Assembly: GCA_964016875.1 (NCBI GenBank)
Contig: OZ024724.1
Coordinates: 38,215,786-38,279,785, forward strand
Source of the DNA: Fallopia convolvulus
Lineage: Eukaryota; Streptophyta; Magnoliopsida; Caryophyllales; Polygonaceae
Reading direction: 5' to 3'
DNA length: 64,000 nucleotides
Numbering within the stretch: the first letter of the stretch is position 1; every line of letters begins with the position of its first letter. Made by a program: the position numbers and the translations under genes. The notes beneath the pieces were generated by a model, which saw only the letters and a program-made list of their open reading frames with translations, was not told the origin of the DNA and did not search any database. Positions 1 through 11,771 of the stretch are shown here, in pieces.

Positions 1-811
1 GAGAGTCTTGTGGTGTGGGGACCTTTGGGGTGGAAGGAGGAGGAGTGGTGAAGGGAGCCTTGGGACTAGAGTTCCCAGAGGTAGTTTTTGGATTGTGAGA
101 GGGAGACTTGGCTATGGGGGAGGTGGGTGGTGGATGAGTGCTTTGTTTTGAGGGAGACGAGGGATGAGGATTGGATGTTCCCTCGTTTATTGGAAGTGTG
201 AGGGAAGAGTGAGGTGGAGGAGTCTTCTGGTGTGAAGACGAGGGATTGAGAGTTCCCTCGATCATAGGAAGAGAGGAAGAAGAGGGTGGTTGAGTCTGGA
301 ATTTTGAGTTCCCAGAGTCGGAGAAGAGAGGAAAAACGAGAGGGGGTTTGATGGCGAAGAAGTCAGGTTTTGAGAGGTTGAGAACTTCGTCAATTTTGAG
401 AAAGGACTTTTTCTTCGGTTCAGAGTAAAGGGAAGAAGAAGAGATCTCGGAATGTTTGCGTTTGGAGGAGTGCTTGGATTTGGAAGAGTGTTTGGATTTT
501 GAAGGGTTTTTGGATCTTGATTTTTTGTGTTTGGGAGGTGGGGGGAAGTCATCACCGAAGGTGTCGACGATGACGATTCCAGAGGAGGAAGGTGGTGGAG
601 GAAGGTTGGAGGACGGCGACGCTAGGGGTTGCGCTGCTGGAGGAGGAGGAGGAAGAAAGGGACTTATGTAATTGTAGAGCCCCTCGAGAAGGACATCACG
701 GAGGATAGGGTCTTGTTCTCTCTCGACATCACCAAGCATGTTGATGAAGAGAGTTTGGGGATTGTTGTGAATCCACTCTCGAATTTGTTCGAAGGATTGT
801 GATGGAGCCAT
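1..811 (-). CDS. Third ORF of copia copy A, N-terminal part (runs off window)
   Basis: From ATG at 811 the minus strand stays open for about 270 codons to the window edge, so it has no stop here. The first ~60 residues (MAPSQSFEQIREW...) match the start of the third ORF in copy B at 38704 (MATQHTFAQIKAW...), including a shared EQDP, an EGLY and an FLPPPPPA block. The rest is rich in proline, serine and lysine, with repeated SKHSSK basic segments, and is probably disordered. It sits in the position of the env-like ORF of Sireviruses, downstream of pol. Function is unknown. The reading frame, intact over its visible length, contrasts with the broken pol next door. Confidence 0.75.
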   Translation of the reverse strand, partial: MAPSQSFEQIREWIHNNPQTLFINMLGDVEREQDPILRDVLLEGLYNYISPFLPPPPPAAQPLASPSSNLPPPPSSSGIVIVDTFGDDFPPPPKHKKSRSKNPSKSKHSSKSKHSSKRKHSEISSSSLYSEPKKKSFLKIDEVLNLSKPDFFAIKPPLVFPLFSDSGNSKFQTQPPSSSSLPMIEGTLNPSSSHQKTPPPHSSLTLPINEGTSNPHPSSPSKQSTHPPPTSPIAKSPSHNPKTTSGNSSPKAPFTTPPPSTPKVPTPQDS

Positions 812-1569
812 GAGAAGTTTTTGGAAGGGAACGATTTTTGGAGGTTTTCTCGAAAGAGGGAGGAAGAGAAGTTGCAGAGAGAAAGATTTGCAGAGAAGGA
901 TGAGGAAGAAGGGCCCAAAAATAGTAAAATGGGGTTTTATTTGGGGGAGAGACGAGGGTCGAAAGGGAAGGATGAATAACCTCGATAACCGTTGGCCAAT
1001 GAACGTGGATGAGCGTTTCAACTTCCGTAGCACGCTTCTAACACGCGTTGTTTTCTTCCTTGGGAAGTCTTTTGATTTTTGAAATGCTTGGCCCAAAACG
1101 CTTCAGACTATAACACATAAACCCGTTTCCCAAGTGACGCTGCAACTTCTTCAGAAAGTAGTTTTCCCTTGCTTGTGCACACCAGTTCCCATGATCTTTC
1201 AAAAGGTCATATTGAGTGGAGAGGTTAAGGGAACTCACACTCAATTTCTTTGTGAGGCTAGGGAACTCAAAAGGGAACCAGACAATTACAAATCGATAAA
1301 AGGGATAAAGAGTATGGCTCATGAAAAGCGTTTGTTTGGCCCTTGGCTTAGGGTTGGTGTTATGATCAACCGTCATAGTGGCTTGTAGAGAGGGTTAAAG
1401 GGAACTCTGGTTGATCATTTTGGGCCAAAAAGAAATGATGTTCCATTGTACATAAGGAAGCTCTAGACTAGTAATATGGCAAAATGAAAGCAATAAGTCC
1501 TACTGTTCCCTATCATGCATTTCTAGTTAGACTAGTCAAGCATTGAGCGAGAGACAAACATGGACTTGT
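812..1569 (-). other. Spacer between pol and third ORF of copia copy A
   Basis: No coding signal. It is alignable by eye with the spacer of copy B (38705-39459): both contain the block TATGATCAACCGTCATAGTG and several GGGAAC words. It probably carries the leader of the downstream ORF. Confidence 0.6.
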
Positions 1570-4500
1570 TTAGTTTAGAGTTATCATCCATAGAAGCATT
1601 CGAAAATGCTGGTAGGGACGTCTGTCTAAAGCTTTAGTGAGAATGTCCGCCATTTTCTCTTCCGTTCTACAGTGTTCCATAGAGATGTTCCCATTTTCAA
1701 CATTATCACGTAGGAAATGATGCCTAATGTCTATATGCTTAGTCCTAGAGTGATGCACAAGATTTTTGGAGATGTTAATGGCACTAGTATTATCACAGAG
1801 TATGGGAACTAGGCCAAAAGACATACCGTAATCTTGGAGTTGAGACTTAAGCCATAGAACTTGGGAACAGCATGATGCAGCAGCCACATATTCTGCTTCA
1901 GATGTGGATAGTGCCACTGAGTTTTGCTTCTTGGATCCCCATGAGACTAGGCATGACCCTAGGAACTGGGCCATTCTCGATGTGCTCTTTCTACCAACAA
2001 GGTGCCCAGCGAAATCTGCATCTGTATAAGCAATGAGCTCAAGGGAACTGTTCCTTGGATACCAAAGGCACTAGTTATCATTCCCTTTTAGGTACCTGAA
2101 AATCCTCTTCACCTGTTTCAGGTGTGATTCCTTAGGGTTATCTTGAAAACGAGCACAAAGACATACGAAGAACATGATATCAGGTCTACTAGGAGTCAAG
2201 TAGAGAAGGGACCCAATCATACCTCGATAATTTCTTTGGTCCACACACTTATACCAAATTCATCCGCATTTAGCCTTGAATTTGGTGAGATGGGAGTGTC
2301 GATGGGCCTGAAGTGTTCCATCCCATACTTCACGGGCATTTCTATGATGTATTTTTATTGATGAATCCTTGTTCCCTCCTTAGTTTGAGATATTTAGAGT
2401 ACCAGGAAGAACGTGAGTTCCCCTATGAGACTCATCTCAAACTCACTGCTCATGAGGTTCTTAAATTTCTCTACAAGAGTTTCGTTAGTTGCTCCAAAAA
2501 CAATGTCATCAACATATACTTACACAATCAAAATATCTTTAGACTCTTTCTTTAGGAACAATGTTTTGTCTATGGAACCTCTAAGGTATCCATGAGACAG
2601 AATGAATTGAGCGAACTTGTCATACCATGCTCGGGGAGCTTGTTTGAGACCGTAGAGGGCCCTCTCTAAGAAGTAGACGTGGTTGGGTAGCTTCTCATCT
2701 TCGAATCCTGGGGGTTGAGCTACGTATACTTCTTCCTTGAGGTGCCCATTGAGAAAGGCCATCTTCACATCCATTTGGTACAACTTGAATCCTTTGTGAG
2801 CTGCATAGGCTATGAGGAGACGGATTGCCTCAATTCGTGCAACTGGTGCAAAGGTTTCATCGTAGTCGATTCCCTCCTCTTGCCTATACCCTTGTGCGAC
2901 CAGTCGTGCCTTGTTCCTTGCTACAACCTCAATATCATCAAGCTTGTTCCTAAAGACCCATCGAGTTCCTATAATGTTCTTGTTTTTGGGCCTAGGAACT
3001 AGTTTCCACACCTTGTTCCTCTTGAATTGATGGAGTTCCTCTTGCATAGCTTGGATCCAGTCCGGGTCCTTTAGAGCTTCTTTGATGCTCTTTGGTTCCA
3101 CCAATGAGACATAGGCGTTAAAAGAACAAAAATTATTGAGAGAGGAACGAGTTTGTACACCTTTTTCATAAGGAGTGATGATGTTCTCGATGAGATGGTC
3201 TTTTCTCTGTTGATAATTTCTTGTACGGATGTGTGAGACATCAACCTCTTCCCTTGCATCTATTTTGTCTTCTACATATAATACTCTTCTTCATGGGAAC
3301 AGTTGTGCTCAATTTCTTCACTGAGACTATCATCAAGATTCTCTTCAGGGTTCCTTCGTTGTTCCCCCTAAACAGTGGATTCTGGTACAACTTCATTTTG
3401 GGGAACAAGATAGTTCAATGCATCTTGTGGTTCTTCTGTTGAGGAGGGAACTTCAAAGGAGCTTTGATCTGTGGAATTTTGATCTCCTTCGTTGTTCCCT
3501 GATTGTGGGATGTTGTTCCCACTTGGATAGTCTTCATCTCTCTTTCTTGGTTCATCATCGTCGTCTTCTTCTTCTTGTCTGACTAGCTTGAACAGAGTTC
3601 CCTTTCCTTGGGCCTCTGTTCCTATCTTTACAGATTTTTCGTCGAAGATGACGTGAATGCTTTCCTCTACCTTCTTGGTCCTCTTGTTATAGACCCTGTA
3701 CGTCTTGCTTTGGGAGGAGTATCCCAGGAATATTCCTTCATCGCTCCTGGGGTTAAGCTTGTCGAGGTTCTCCTTCCCATTGTTGTGAACGAAGCATTTG
3801 CATCCAAAGGTCCTTAATTAGATGAGAGATGTTCGGCTTTCTTCCTTTGATCAGCTTGTAGGATGTCTTTTTTATCATGGGTCTGATCATGGCTCGACTC
3901 AGGATGTATGTTGTTGTGGAGATGGCTTCAGCCCAAAAGTACTTCGGAACTCCACTCTCAAACAGCATGGTCCTGGCCATGTCTTCCAAGGTCCTGTTCT
4001 TTCTTTGGACAACACCATTTTGCTAAGGAGTGCGAGGGGCCGAGAAGTTGTGAGAGGTCCCATTTTTGTCACAGAAGTTGAGGAACTCTGAGTTCTTGAA
4101 CTCAGTTCCGTGATCAGATCTGATGGCTTTCAGCTTTAATCCCATGTTGACTTTTGTTCTCTTGATGAAGGGCTCAAATTCCTTGAATGCTTCTGACTTT
4201 GCCTTCAAGAAAATAACCCAAGTGAACCTAGAAAAATCATCAATTAAAACATACATGTACCTTTTCCCACCATAGTCGGCTGTCTGCATAGGACCACAGA
4301 GATCTATGTGGATTAGCTCTAAGGGCCTTGTCGTGCTCACCACTTTCTTGGGTTTGAAAGAGTTCCTGGTTTGCTTTCCACGGACACATTCTTCACACAT
4401 CTTGGCTCCCTCAAGGTTGATTCGTGGGACACCAATGACTAGGTCTTGTAGGTAAAGCTTCAAGATTTGATTGATACCTGCATGTCCTAACCTTCGTTGC

Positions 4501-4916
4501 CAGAGTTCCGTTTCATCATGGGAACTTGCGAGGCACAGTTTCCTTGGTGGTTCAAAGTGTGTATCTACCACATACACGTTGTTGGTCCTTCTTCCCCTCA
4601 GGATTACTTTGTTGGTCCTCTTGTTGATAACTAGGCATTCTCCTGAGTCGAAGGTTACCACATTGTTCCCTTGATCACACATCTGGGATACGCTTAAGAG
4701 ATTGTATCCTAGATCCTTCACCATATTTACATTGCTAACTTTTATTGATCGATTGAGCAATACTTCTCATGTTCCTATGATTTCCCCCTTGTTTTTGTTG
4801 CCAAAGGATACGTGGCCTCCTTCGGCTTGAGTATGGAGTGAGATAAGGATTTCTTTGTTTCCGGTCATATGATTTGAGCACCCACTGTCTATGACCCATG
4901 TATTGTTCCCTCTCAC
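1570..4916 (-). pseudogene. pol: Decayed copia pol of copy A (protease, integrase, RT, RNase H)
   Basis: Reading from 4916 downward: the aspartic protease site IDSGCSNHMTG (near 4885-4855), an integrase zinc finger (LGHAGINQ ... CEECVRGK, 4500-4370), the integrase core with HIDLCGPM, SDHGTEFKN and NGVVQRKNR (4310-3990), the reverse transcriptase block beginning KNKARLVAQGYRQEEG (2900-2520), and RNase H with STSEAEYVAA and HIDIRHHFLRD (1974-1570). The linker between integrase and RT is acidic and low complexity. Breaks: a stop in the protease-integrase linker near 4770, a TAG in the integrase core (about 4033), and a frameshift near 3817. The C-terminus LTKALDRRPYQHFRMLL is typical of Sirevirus RNase H. 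Copy B at 39460-42800 is the closest relative in the window. Confidence 0.9.
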
Positions 4917-4920
4917 TGCC

Positions 4921-5810
4921 ACCTACAAGGAGAAATTAGTGTTTGGAGACCCAGGCAAGATTACTCTTGCCTGGTCCCTTGCAAGGATAAATATTTTCAT
5001 TCAGGACATAGTCATCGATATTGATATCGCGAGTGTTCCCAAGTTTAGAGTTCCTTGGGTGATTAGCATGTTGTTTTTACTTGTTCAAGAATTGACGGTT
5101 CCTATGGGTTTGGGCTTTTCTCTTGGGACATGCTTCCTTGTAGTGCCCATGAGCGCCACAATTCCAACATGACTTGTAGTATTCTCCCAGGTAGTACTTA
5201 GAGTGAGGTCTCTGGATCCTATTTCTATCCATAGTTTCCTTGTTGTACACCCGTGACCCATTGCCCTTAGCAATCTGGACATAAAGCTTATGCCCAGTGT
5301 TCCCAGTATAGTAGTCTTCTTCACCATTTTTTTCACTTTCCAGGACCCTAATTTTCTCTTCGAGATGTGAGTTCTTTTGTTTCTCACATTGGAGTTCTAT
5401 GGCCCTACACTCATTGATTTCTTGTTCACTAAGAGGTGACTTCCCATTTTTAGGGCACTCAGACTTATACCCTATCCCGTGTCTAGCAGGGACGAACTTG
5501 GTTTGGGAACTAGAGGCTTCAGGGGTCTCACCTTTCTTAGTCAGCTTTTGTAGAAATGTATTCTTATCACTTTCTAGGGACCTGATTTCATCCTCAAGCT
5601 CTACAATGTGAGACACATAGGACTGAAGCTTATCTATTAGAGACACACAATTTGAACAAGACTCAAGGCCAACCAATTCAGCATTAGTGTGTTCCGATTT
5701 CTCCAACTTCTTTTGCAATTTTATTTTATATTTGACAAGGCTCGAGAGAATTTTTAGCACCTCAGGTTTTTTATAATTATTTAAGGAATCAAGAACAGAT
5801 TCAGTAGTTA
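4921..5810 (-). other. 889-bp GT-AG bounded segment of copy A absent from copy B (exitron candidate)
   Basis: On the minus strand the upstream sequence ends CCCAGTGAG, the segment begins GTAACTACTG and ends CTCCTTGTAG, and the downstream sequence begins GTGGCAGTG. Copy B reads CCCAGTGAGGTGGCAGTG without a gap near 42787. Its missing piece therefore has perfect GT and AG ends. The segment codes for a coiled coil and a second CCHC knuckle (CWNCGAHGHYKEAC) and ends with a stop at 5077. A 4-bp microhomology (ACCT) at both ends allows an alternative explanation by deletion. Confidence 0.7.
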
Positions 5811-6740
5811 CCTCACTGGGTTGTTCCCCAGTGGTGTCTCCTATGGCCATTGCGCACATGTCTGGGGGTGCCCATGATTCAGGATCTTCGTCCTCGTCAT
5901 CGCTCCAGGTGGCGATGTAGGCCTTCTTCCCTTGCCTTCGTTCGTCAGTTCCCTGTGGGCACTCTTTCGCAAAGTGTCCCTTTTTGTAGCACTTGTAGCA
6001 TGTGACGTCCGAGAGGTCCTTCTCAAATGGTCTTCTTTGGGAACTTTGTCCTTTCTGTGAGTTCCTATTGCCTCTTTTGAACTTTCATTTGTAAAAGGAT
6101 CTAAGGGCCTTTGTAACTAGGACCAGTTCCTCATCCTCTTCTTCTTCAAATTCTTCATGTTGCTCTTGAACTGACTTGAGCATCTTTTCAAGTTTAAGAG
6201 CGATCCCTTGATGTGCTCGCTTTTTCTCCTTGTCGTCTTGCTTTCTTTTCTCATGCCCTACGAGTTTCCCAAAAACTTGATGGAGCACGAGGCTTCTATT
6301 TTCAGGGTTCTCCTTGAACATGGTTCTTTCATTTGCCCACTCTCCTGTCAGTCCGTTGATGAGTTGTTGGACCTTCATTTTGTCAATGACTTCCTCTTTA
6401 GTGATCCCTAGACCAACCATCTTGGTGCAGAGCACCTCGAAACGGGATTGGTAACTGTCGACAGGCTCTCCCATTTCCATTTGGAAGTTGAAGAACTCCC
6501 TTCTCGCATTCATATGAAGATCTTCTCGGAGGTCTGAGTTCCCAATGTGCATTTGTTGGATGGCTTCCCACACCTCCTTGACTGTGTCTAGGTTCGCCAC
6601 CCTGTCACAATCTTGCCCCGTCATAGCATTCTTGAGGTATTGTTTAGCCTTGAAGTTGGCCTCCATGCATTTGTATTCATCTGGCCCCCATTTGGTGAGG
6701 TCATTCTCAATGGCTGGATCAATTTTGAAGTTCCCTTTCG
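5077..6740 (-). pseudogene. gag: Decayed Sirevirus-type gag of copy A
   Basis: The nucleocapsid-capsid polyprotein of the copia element, N-terminus missing. The capsid part reads WGPDEYKCMEANFKAKQYL ... EVWEAIQQMH (6700-6530) and ELVLVTKALRSFYK (6130-6088), which is the UBN2-type gag block of Sireviruses. A TGA at 6085-6087 interrupts the frame; the same frame continues through the knuckle CYKCYKKGHFAKECP (about 6000-5955), a heptad-rich coiled coil (5700-5550) and a second knuckle (about 5170-5130), to a stop at 5077. Copy B has the first knuckle but lacks the coiled coil and second knuckle. The junction with unrelated repeat DNA lies near 6740. Confidence 0.88.
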
Positions 6741-6960
6741 CTAATGAAACGGTTCTATCAGTAAAGAGATCAACCGTTTCATTAGCTATGAAAAACCGTT
6801 TCATATTATGTCCGTTTCATTAGCTATCACAACCGTTTCATTTTCTTGGGCTAATGAAACACTACGTTACAGATTGTGAAACGGTTGTGGTAGTTTTCAT
6901 GAATCGTATATAAGAGCTAGTGAAACGGTTATTTTCATTATAACATTTATATATATAAAT
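6741..6960. repeat. CCGTTTCATTAG subterminal-type repeat cluster, left
   Basis: At least eight variants of CCGTTTCATTAG occur here in both orientations (for example at 6741, 6769, 6797, 6811 and 6829), with CACTACGTTACAG at 6860 and TTGTGGTAG near 6884. The same words crowd 13205-13417. Dense degenerate motifs of this kind near ends are typical of CACTA subterminal regions. The left terminus itself is not clear because copia copy A abuts directly. Confidence 0.5.
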
Positions 6961-9700
6961 TTATTACTTTAAAATATTACATTCAATTAACAAATATTAA
7001 TGTAAACACAAATATTATAAAAAATATAAATCTAATATTTCAATTTCTTTGATTGATAAATATAAAAGTTAATTACATATATATACATAACGGTTGCTCA
7101 ACATACGAGCTAGATTCTTGTACAAAAATCTTGACATGTTCCTCTGAACTAGGAGATATAGGTAGCTTTTATGCAAGTCTAAAATAGCACAAAAGCTAGT
7201 TAGGAAGATTACTGTAGTGCATACACTAAACTAGGAGATAGTATAAAAGCTTTCACATGCCCATCCACGACAACCAAGACCAAAAGGTTGTGTGATAACT
7301 ACAACTGTTGGCACCACTGAAGGCTATCTAGCTGCAAAAATCAATCACATAAACGCATCAGTTTCTAATACAGGCCATATATATAACTCGTGAGGGCACA
7401 ACTTTGCACAATAAACAATCAACATGAGACCAACCTAAACAAGTTCAATGCCACAGTAACAATCGCCATAACAATCTTAAAGCCCAAGAGATAATCTACA
7501 AACAACAACTAAAATTCCAATCGAAACGAATAATCTATCAACATATAAGGAAGCTGAACCTACACGCAAAACTTTCATGCCATGGATTTCATTGACCACC
7601 CCCATAATGTGCAAATGTATGAAGTCTCAGAAAAGGCACAAGAAAGTGACATAAGATGTTGTCATTTTTAGCAAGTCCTTGTCTAGCCATCAATGCAATC
7701 CAAACAGCTAGCTACAGGTTCACACAAACCAATCAAAGAGCTCACTTCTAAACGAGAAACCACACTCATATTTAGAAACATAACATCTGAATCTTATTCT
7801 CATATATAGTGAAATGAGATCCCTATAAAGTAAATCTGATATTTGCATAAGACAAAAGAAGTCACCTTCATCACAACATACCAACCACTAATTGAAGCAC
7901 CTAAGACATGATTACATTCTGAGGAGCATGATCACCAACCATCAATAGTTGGACCAACTTTTGATGATAATTTCATCTCTAGATGGTTTTGTTGTTGTTA
8001 GACAGAAAAAACTATAAACCAAAAATACTTGGTTAATGAAACTAAGTTCGCTGAATATTAGTCATTACCAATTCTTGTCACTTCATGGCATATGAGCACG
8101 AGCCCATTGTATGACAATCTGTGTGTTTCCTTACACTTTCTTTGTTCTTCTCGCTTATGTCCTGAGCATATTAACAATATATACATATTATCTACTTGCT
8201 ATAATTAGAATGTAATGTGAAATCAATCCATAAGAACAAATACATATTCTTTAAACCAAAATCAGATTGTCATATGAAAATCAGTCTCCTACATTTGAGA
8301 AGCCAATGAACAAAATCAATGCCTCATAAGCATCTTCCTATATGGGCATAGTCGGTTATCTAGATTCAATTAATTTTTTCAAGTAGTTATCTAATCTAAT
8401 ATGTCTAGAAAACAAAAAGATCAAATCAATAGACAAAGAATGAGCAAATTAATCTGCCAAAAAAACCAGGTCAACAAAAATGCTCCAAAAAACCAGAATA
8501 GCATAATATTCTTCTTTTCTTCCTTAGAATTAAAGGTCTCTCTTATGTAATTGACCTAAAATGTTGTTGAAGATGGGTTGGGTTGTAGGTCATAGTGCAC
8601 TAACAAAGACCTTTTTCATTCCTCAAGGGAATTAAGAACATCATGCTTAATCTTAAAGTCCCATCACACAACTTTTTGCTTCTCTGTCGTATGCTTTTAC
8701 TTTCTTGTCTTTTATGTTTGATACTTGAGAAATTGAAGGATTGCACACTTCACATCCTAAATTCTTTTCTATATTAAATTACACTCTTAATTCAAAAAAT
8801 CACTTAAAACCAGATAATAGGCTTATCATTCCTTAAGAGTCCTGCAAAGTGCAAACTTTATTGTATATAAGTATATAACTACTAACATAAGCATGCATAG
8901 GTGCTTTAGAGAAACAAGAAAATACAAATGATATAAATAGCTGGATCTTATTGCTAAAGCACTAAATAGTTTACCGAACCATGAATTTAGGGGTGGATGG
9001 CTCATATAGAACATGTCAATATTTCTCGATTAACATACAATAGTAAAGAATTTCTAAAGAAAGTGAAGAGAGTTTTTGTGATACCTCTCCTAGACAGTGT
9101 TTGCAAGTAGAGAGAGAGAAACTCCGAGAAATCGTCAATTAGGGTACAAAATGCTCCCAAATGGCATGACCAAGAAACACTGCAAAACTATAAATTGTAG
9201 AAGACATTTTCAGCATATATATATATATATATATCCATATTCAAAACAATCAGGGTAGAGGAAATGCTAGATAACAAAATTTACCATTTGAAACTGAGAG
9301 TTTCGTTTTGATACTGGAGGTGCAAGAATCGAATACTTTTTGTGGGTTGCGACAATTGAGCGTGCCAATCAAGCTTCTAGACGACCCAAACTGTCGAATC
9401 CTCTTGCTTTAAGAAAACCCTAGGGTTCTAAACCAGGCTTTAATGCTTGGAAAGTTGAGGGAGAACAAGGGAAGTGTTTAATCGAAAGGCATGGTCACGA
9501 CCGGAGAGAAGCATTCATCAGACAAGGAGAATGAAGATCAAGGAGGCATGGGGAGATGAAATCTCCGGTCGGCGATGATTGCTCTGAGGTCGGGATTGCT
9601 CTGAGTGAATGAAGGGAATGGGAGAGAGAGAACATTTAGGGTTTTAGCGTTCGTTCGGCTGTAGATTTTTAGGGCTGGACTGAGCATAGCGTTATTTCAT
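6961..9700. other. AT-rich stretch without a recognisable gene
   Basis: No open frame above about 60 codons has recognisable content. The minus strand from about 9600 to 9290 looks like a plant 5' leader (GAACCCTAGGGTTTTC, CT-rich, then a possible donor near 9282), so a decayed or non-coding transcript toward lower coordinates is possible. A TA dinucleotide run lies at about 9210-9233. Confidence 0.35.
9210..9233. repeat. (TA)n microsatellite
   Basis: About eleven TA units in an uninterrupted run. Confidence 0.9.
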
Positions 9701-9727
9701 CAGCTCCCCGAGTAGCGTTCGGCGACA

Positions 9728-10054
9728 ATGGATGTTCAGCCCCTCAGGAGCTTGAACTGGCTGGATCCGGCTGATTTTCTCCACCTCCCACCCCCCAGCT
9801 TACCAAGCTTGTTGTCCCTTTCACCAGCTCCAAAATTTGAAAAACTCGATACCCCTACCCCTCGATTTGTCACTCCAACAAGACATCGAAGAAGAACGAG
9901 ACTCTCCTCCTCCTCTCCCCCTTCCTCCATCTCCGACGGTCGGCTCAGATTCTCCCCCTTCGAAGAAGACGAACGAGAGACCGCACCCAGGTATGGCCCT
10001 TCATCCTCCCTCACGAAATCTTCGTGCATTGACGATTTCCCCGAAAAACCCTAA
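9728..10054 (+). other. Candidate first exon, unknown protein
   Basis: ATG at 9728 opens 108 codons rich in proline, serine and arginine (MDVQPLRSLNWLDPADFLHL...). A plausible splice donor (CCCAG|GTATGG) occurs near 9991. The upstream 200 bp contain a GA-rich leader and TTTAGGGTTTTAG. I do not recognise the protein. It may be a captured gene fragment or the 5' exon of a transcript leading into the GRF gene 1.3 kb downstream. The opposite strand is also open, so coding status is uncertain. Confidence 0.25.
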
Positions 10055-10079
10055 CGAATTTGTTGTTGTATGCTAACCG

Positions 10080-11343
10080 ACATCTCCGACGGCTGTCTCT
10101 GTGGGTGGTGGCGACGACGATGACGCTGTTGCAACACGTAAGCCATAATACCATATTTTGTTTGTCGATTTCACCCGAAAAACCCTAATCCTCTAGATTC
10201 CAAAACTAATTGAGACTGTTTTCTTGTCGATTTGACCTAATATATGGTGAACCCTAATTTCTTTAGCTAGGTCTTCACTCATGACTCATTGAATCATGTC
10301 AAAACCCTACTTGCATTGTCATTGAGTGTATCATCCAAAAACAGCTCAATTATAGCACAATGTTTAGCCTGATTTCTTGTCATTAATCCCTCAAAATTGA
10401 GACTGTTTTCTTGTCATTAATCTCCTTCCAAATTTGAAGTATTATGGCACAATATTCTATTTGAGTTGCCTTCTACAATTTTGAGGGATTTTTACTGCCA
10501 ATTTCATTGCTTACTATGATGAATCTTGTGATTCGACTGAGTGTTGTGTTAGTTGCTATGCTATTGTGTTATTCCCAGTTTCATTGCTATGTTATTATGT
10601 TATTGCCTGAGTTGCTTTGAAAACGTGTTGGACATGATTGAATTTGAAAGGAACATATGTCTTTTAGGATATTGGACATGATTCTCCCATAATTCTTTTA
10701 CTGAATAGGTTTATGGGGACCATTCTCTCACTCATGATAATCTTCTTTGAGAAACTTGTGGAATAAGTGGTCAAGTATTTTTGCTGCATATGGTTCAGGT
10801 CCTTTCTGTTTCAGTTTGATTGCTTGTGCACCCTTTTGAATTTTTCAAGCTTTGCTAAATTTGAAAAGCCAAATTGTTCTCCTCAAAGCATTACATGTGT
10901 GCAATTGTGGTGTTTAGAGGCAAATCTGCAAATGCATTCTTGGTTGATTGTTTGAGTAGAAGAAAATAATGTGAGTACTCCTTTGAAGTCATGCTTTTGC
11001 AAACAATAGAGGATAGAACTCATGTGAGTACTCCTTTGCAAGTGTTTTTGGTCCAATTTTATGTGCTCTCAATCTGCAGCTATGTAATTTTCTATTGCTG
11101 GAATTCTGAGCAGTTAACAATCTGCAATTGTGTATGAACTGTAAAAAACAGAAGACTAGAATGAACATGCTCAACTGTTTATGTCTTAGTAGAACCTACT
11201 AATAAAGAGGAGCTTCCTACATGTATGCTAGAATATTAATTGAAAAGCCTTATTGATTGGAATGAAATTATATTTCTGTAATACTATATATTTTTGTACT
11301 TTATTTGTACATTTGACTTAGTATTATGCTTGAATTAGATAAA
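10080..11343. other. Non-coding stretch upstream of the GRF gene
   Basis: AT-rich. It contains three copies of an ACCCTAAT-type word and two imperfect repeats of GAGACTGTTTTCTTGTC (near 10212 and 10399). No coding region seen. It could be intron or promoter of the GRF gene. Confidence 0.4.
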
Positions 11344-11771
11344 ATGAGGTCTTCTTCTTCCATTTCTTCAAATGTACTTCCAATCGAGAGAGCACAAGTG
11401 TTTTGTCACTGTGGAGAATTAGCAAGGTTAAGAACTTCTTGGACCGAATTGAATCCCGGAAGAAGATTTTATGGGTGTAAATCTTATGGGGTAATTTTTG
11501 CTTGAATTGATTTGTTTCTTAAATTTATTTATTCAGTCATGAATGTGAATTTTGAGTTTCTTGGTGATAGGTTGGTTTGAATTGTTGCTTTTTCATGTGG
11601 TATGATCCAAGAACAAGCGGTCGACCAAGAGCTATTAGCATTGACTTGCTTAGACGGATTGAAAGATTGAAGTCCGAGTTGGAATTTGCAAGGTGGGAGA
11701 ACAAAATCTACTTGGCATTGATCATCATTTTGTTGGTTTTGCTAGTTTTTAATTTTTTGAGAAGCTATTGA
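11344..11771 (+). CDS. GRF-type zinc finger protein with C-terminal membrane segment (two exons)
   Basis: Exon 1 is 11344-11490, the intron 11491-11570 (GTAATT...GATAG), exon 2 11571-11771, giving 115 residues without a break. The GRF zinc finger has ligands at CHC (21-23), C45 and C54/55, with the family signature GRRFYGC followed by CCFFMWYD. A basic stretch and a short coiled coil (ISIDLLRRIERLKSELEF) follow, then a hydrophobic helix near residues 90-112 (LALIIILLVLLVFNFL), so the protein is probably tail-anchored. Plant genomes hold many such small GRF-coiled-coil-TM genes, often inside or beside transposons. The first ATG at 11344 is chosen because it precedes the finger by 20 residues. 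Partners and substrate are unknown; the GRF finger is a nucleic-acid-binding fold in other proteins. Confidence 0.85.

Larger units (their letters stand above)
1..6740 (-). mobile_element. Truncated Sirevirus-type Ty1/copia element (copy A)
   Basis: In minus-strand order this reads gag (6740-5077), protease and integrase, reverse transcriptase, RNase H (to 1570), a 750-bp spacer, then a third ORF that runs off the window at base 1. Copia order (integrase before reverse transcriptase), a CCHC knuckle plus coiled coil plus second knuckle in gag, and an extra ORF after pol fit the Sirevirus lineage. The 3' LTR lies outside the window. The 5' LTR and the N-terminus of gag are missing: gag similarity stops near 6740 where CTAATGAAACGG repeats begin. 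The copy is dead, with stops in gag (6085) and integrase (about 4033) and frameshifts in integrase and the linker. Confidence 0.9.

Noticed and set aside
2143..2595. Plus-strand ORFs over RT and integrase of copies A and B
   Set aside because: They are antisense shadows of the copia pol frames, with no motifs of their own.
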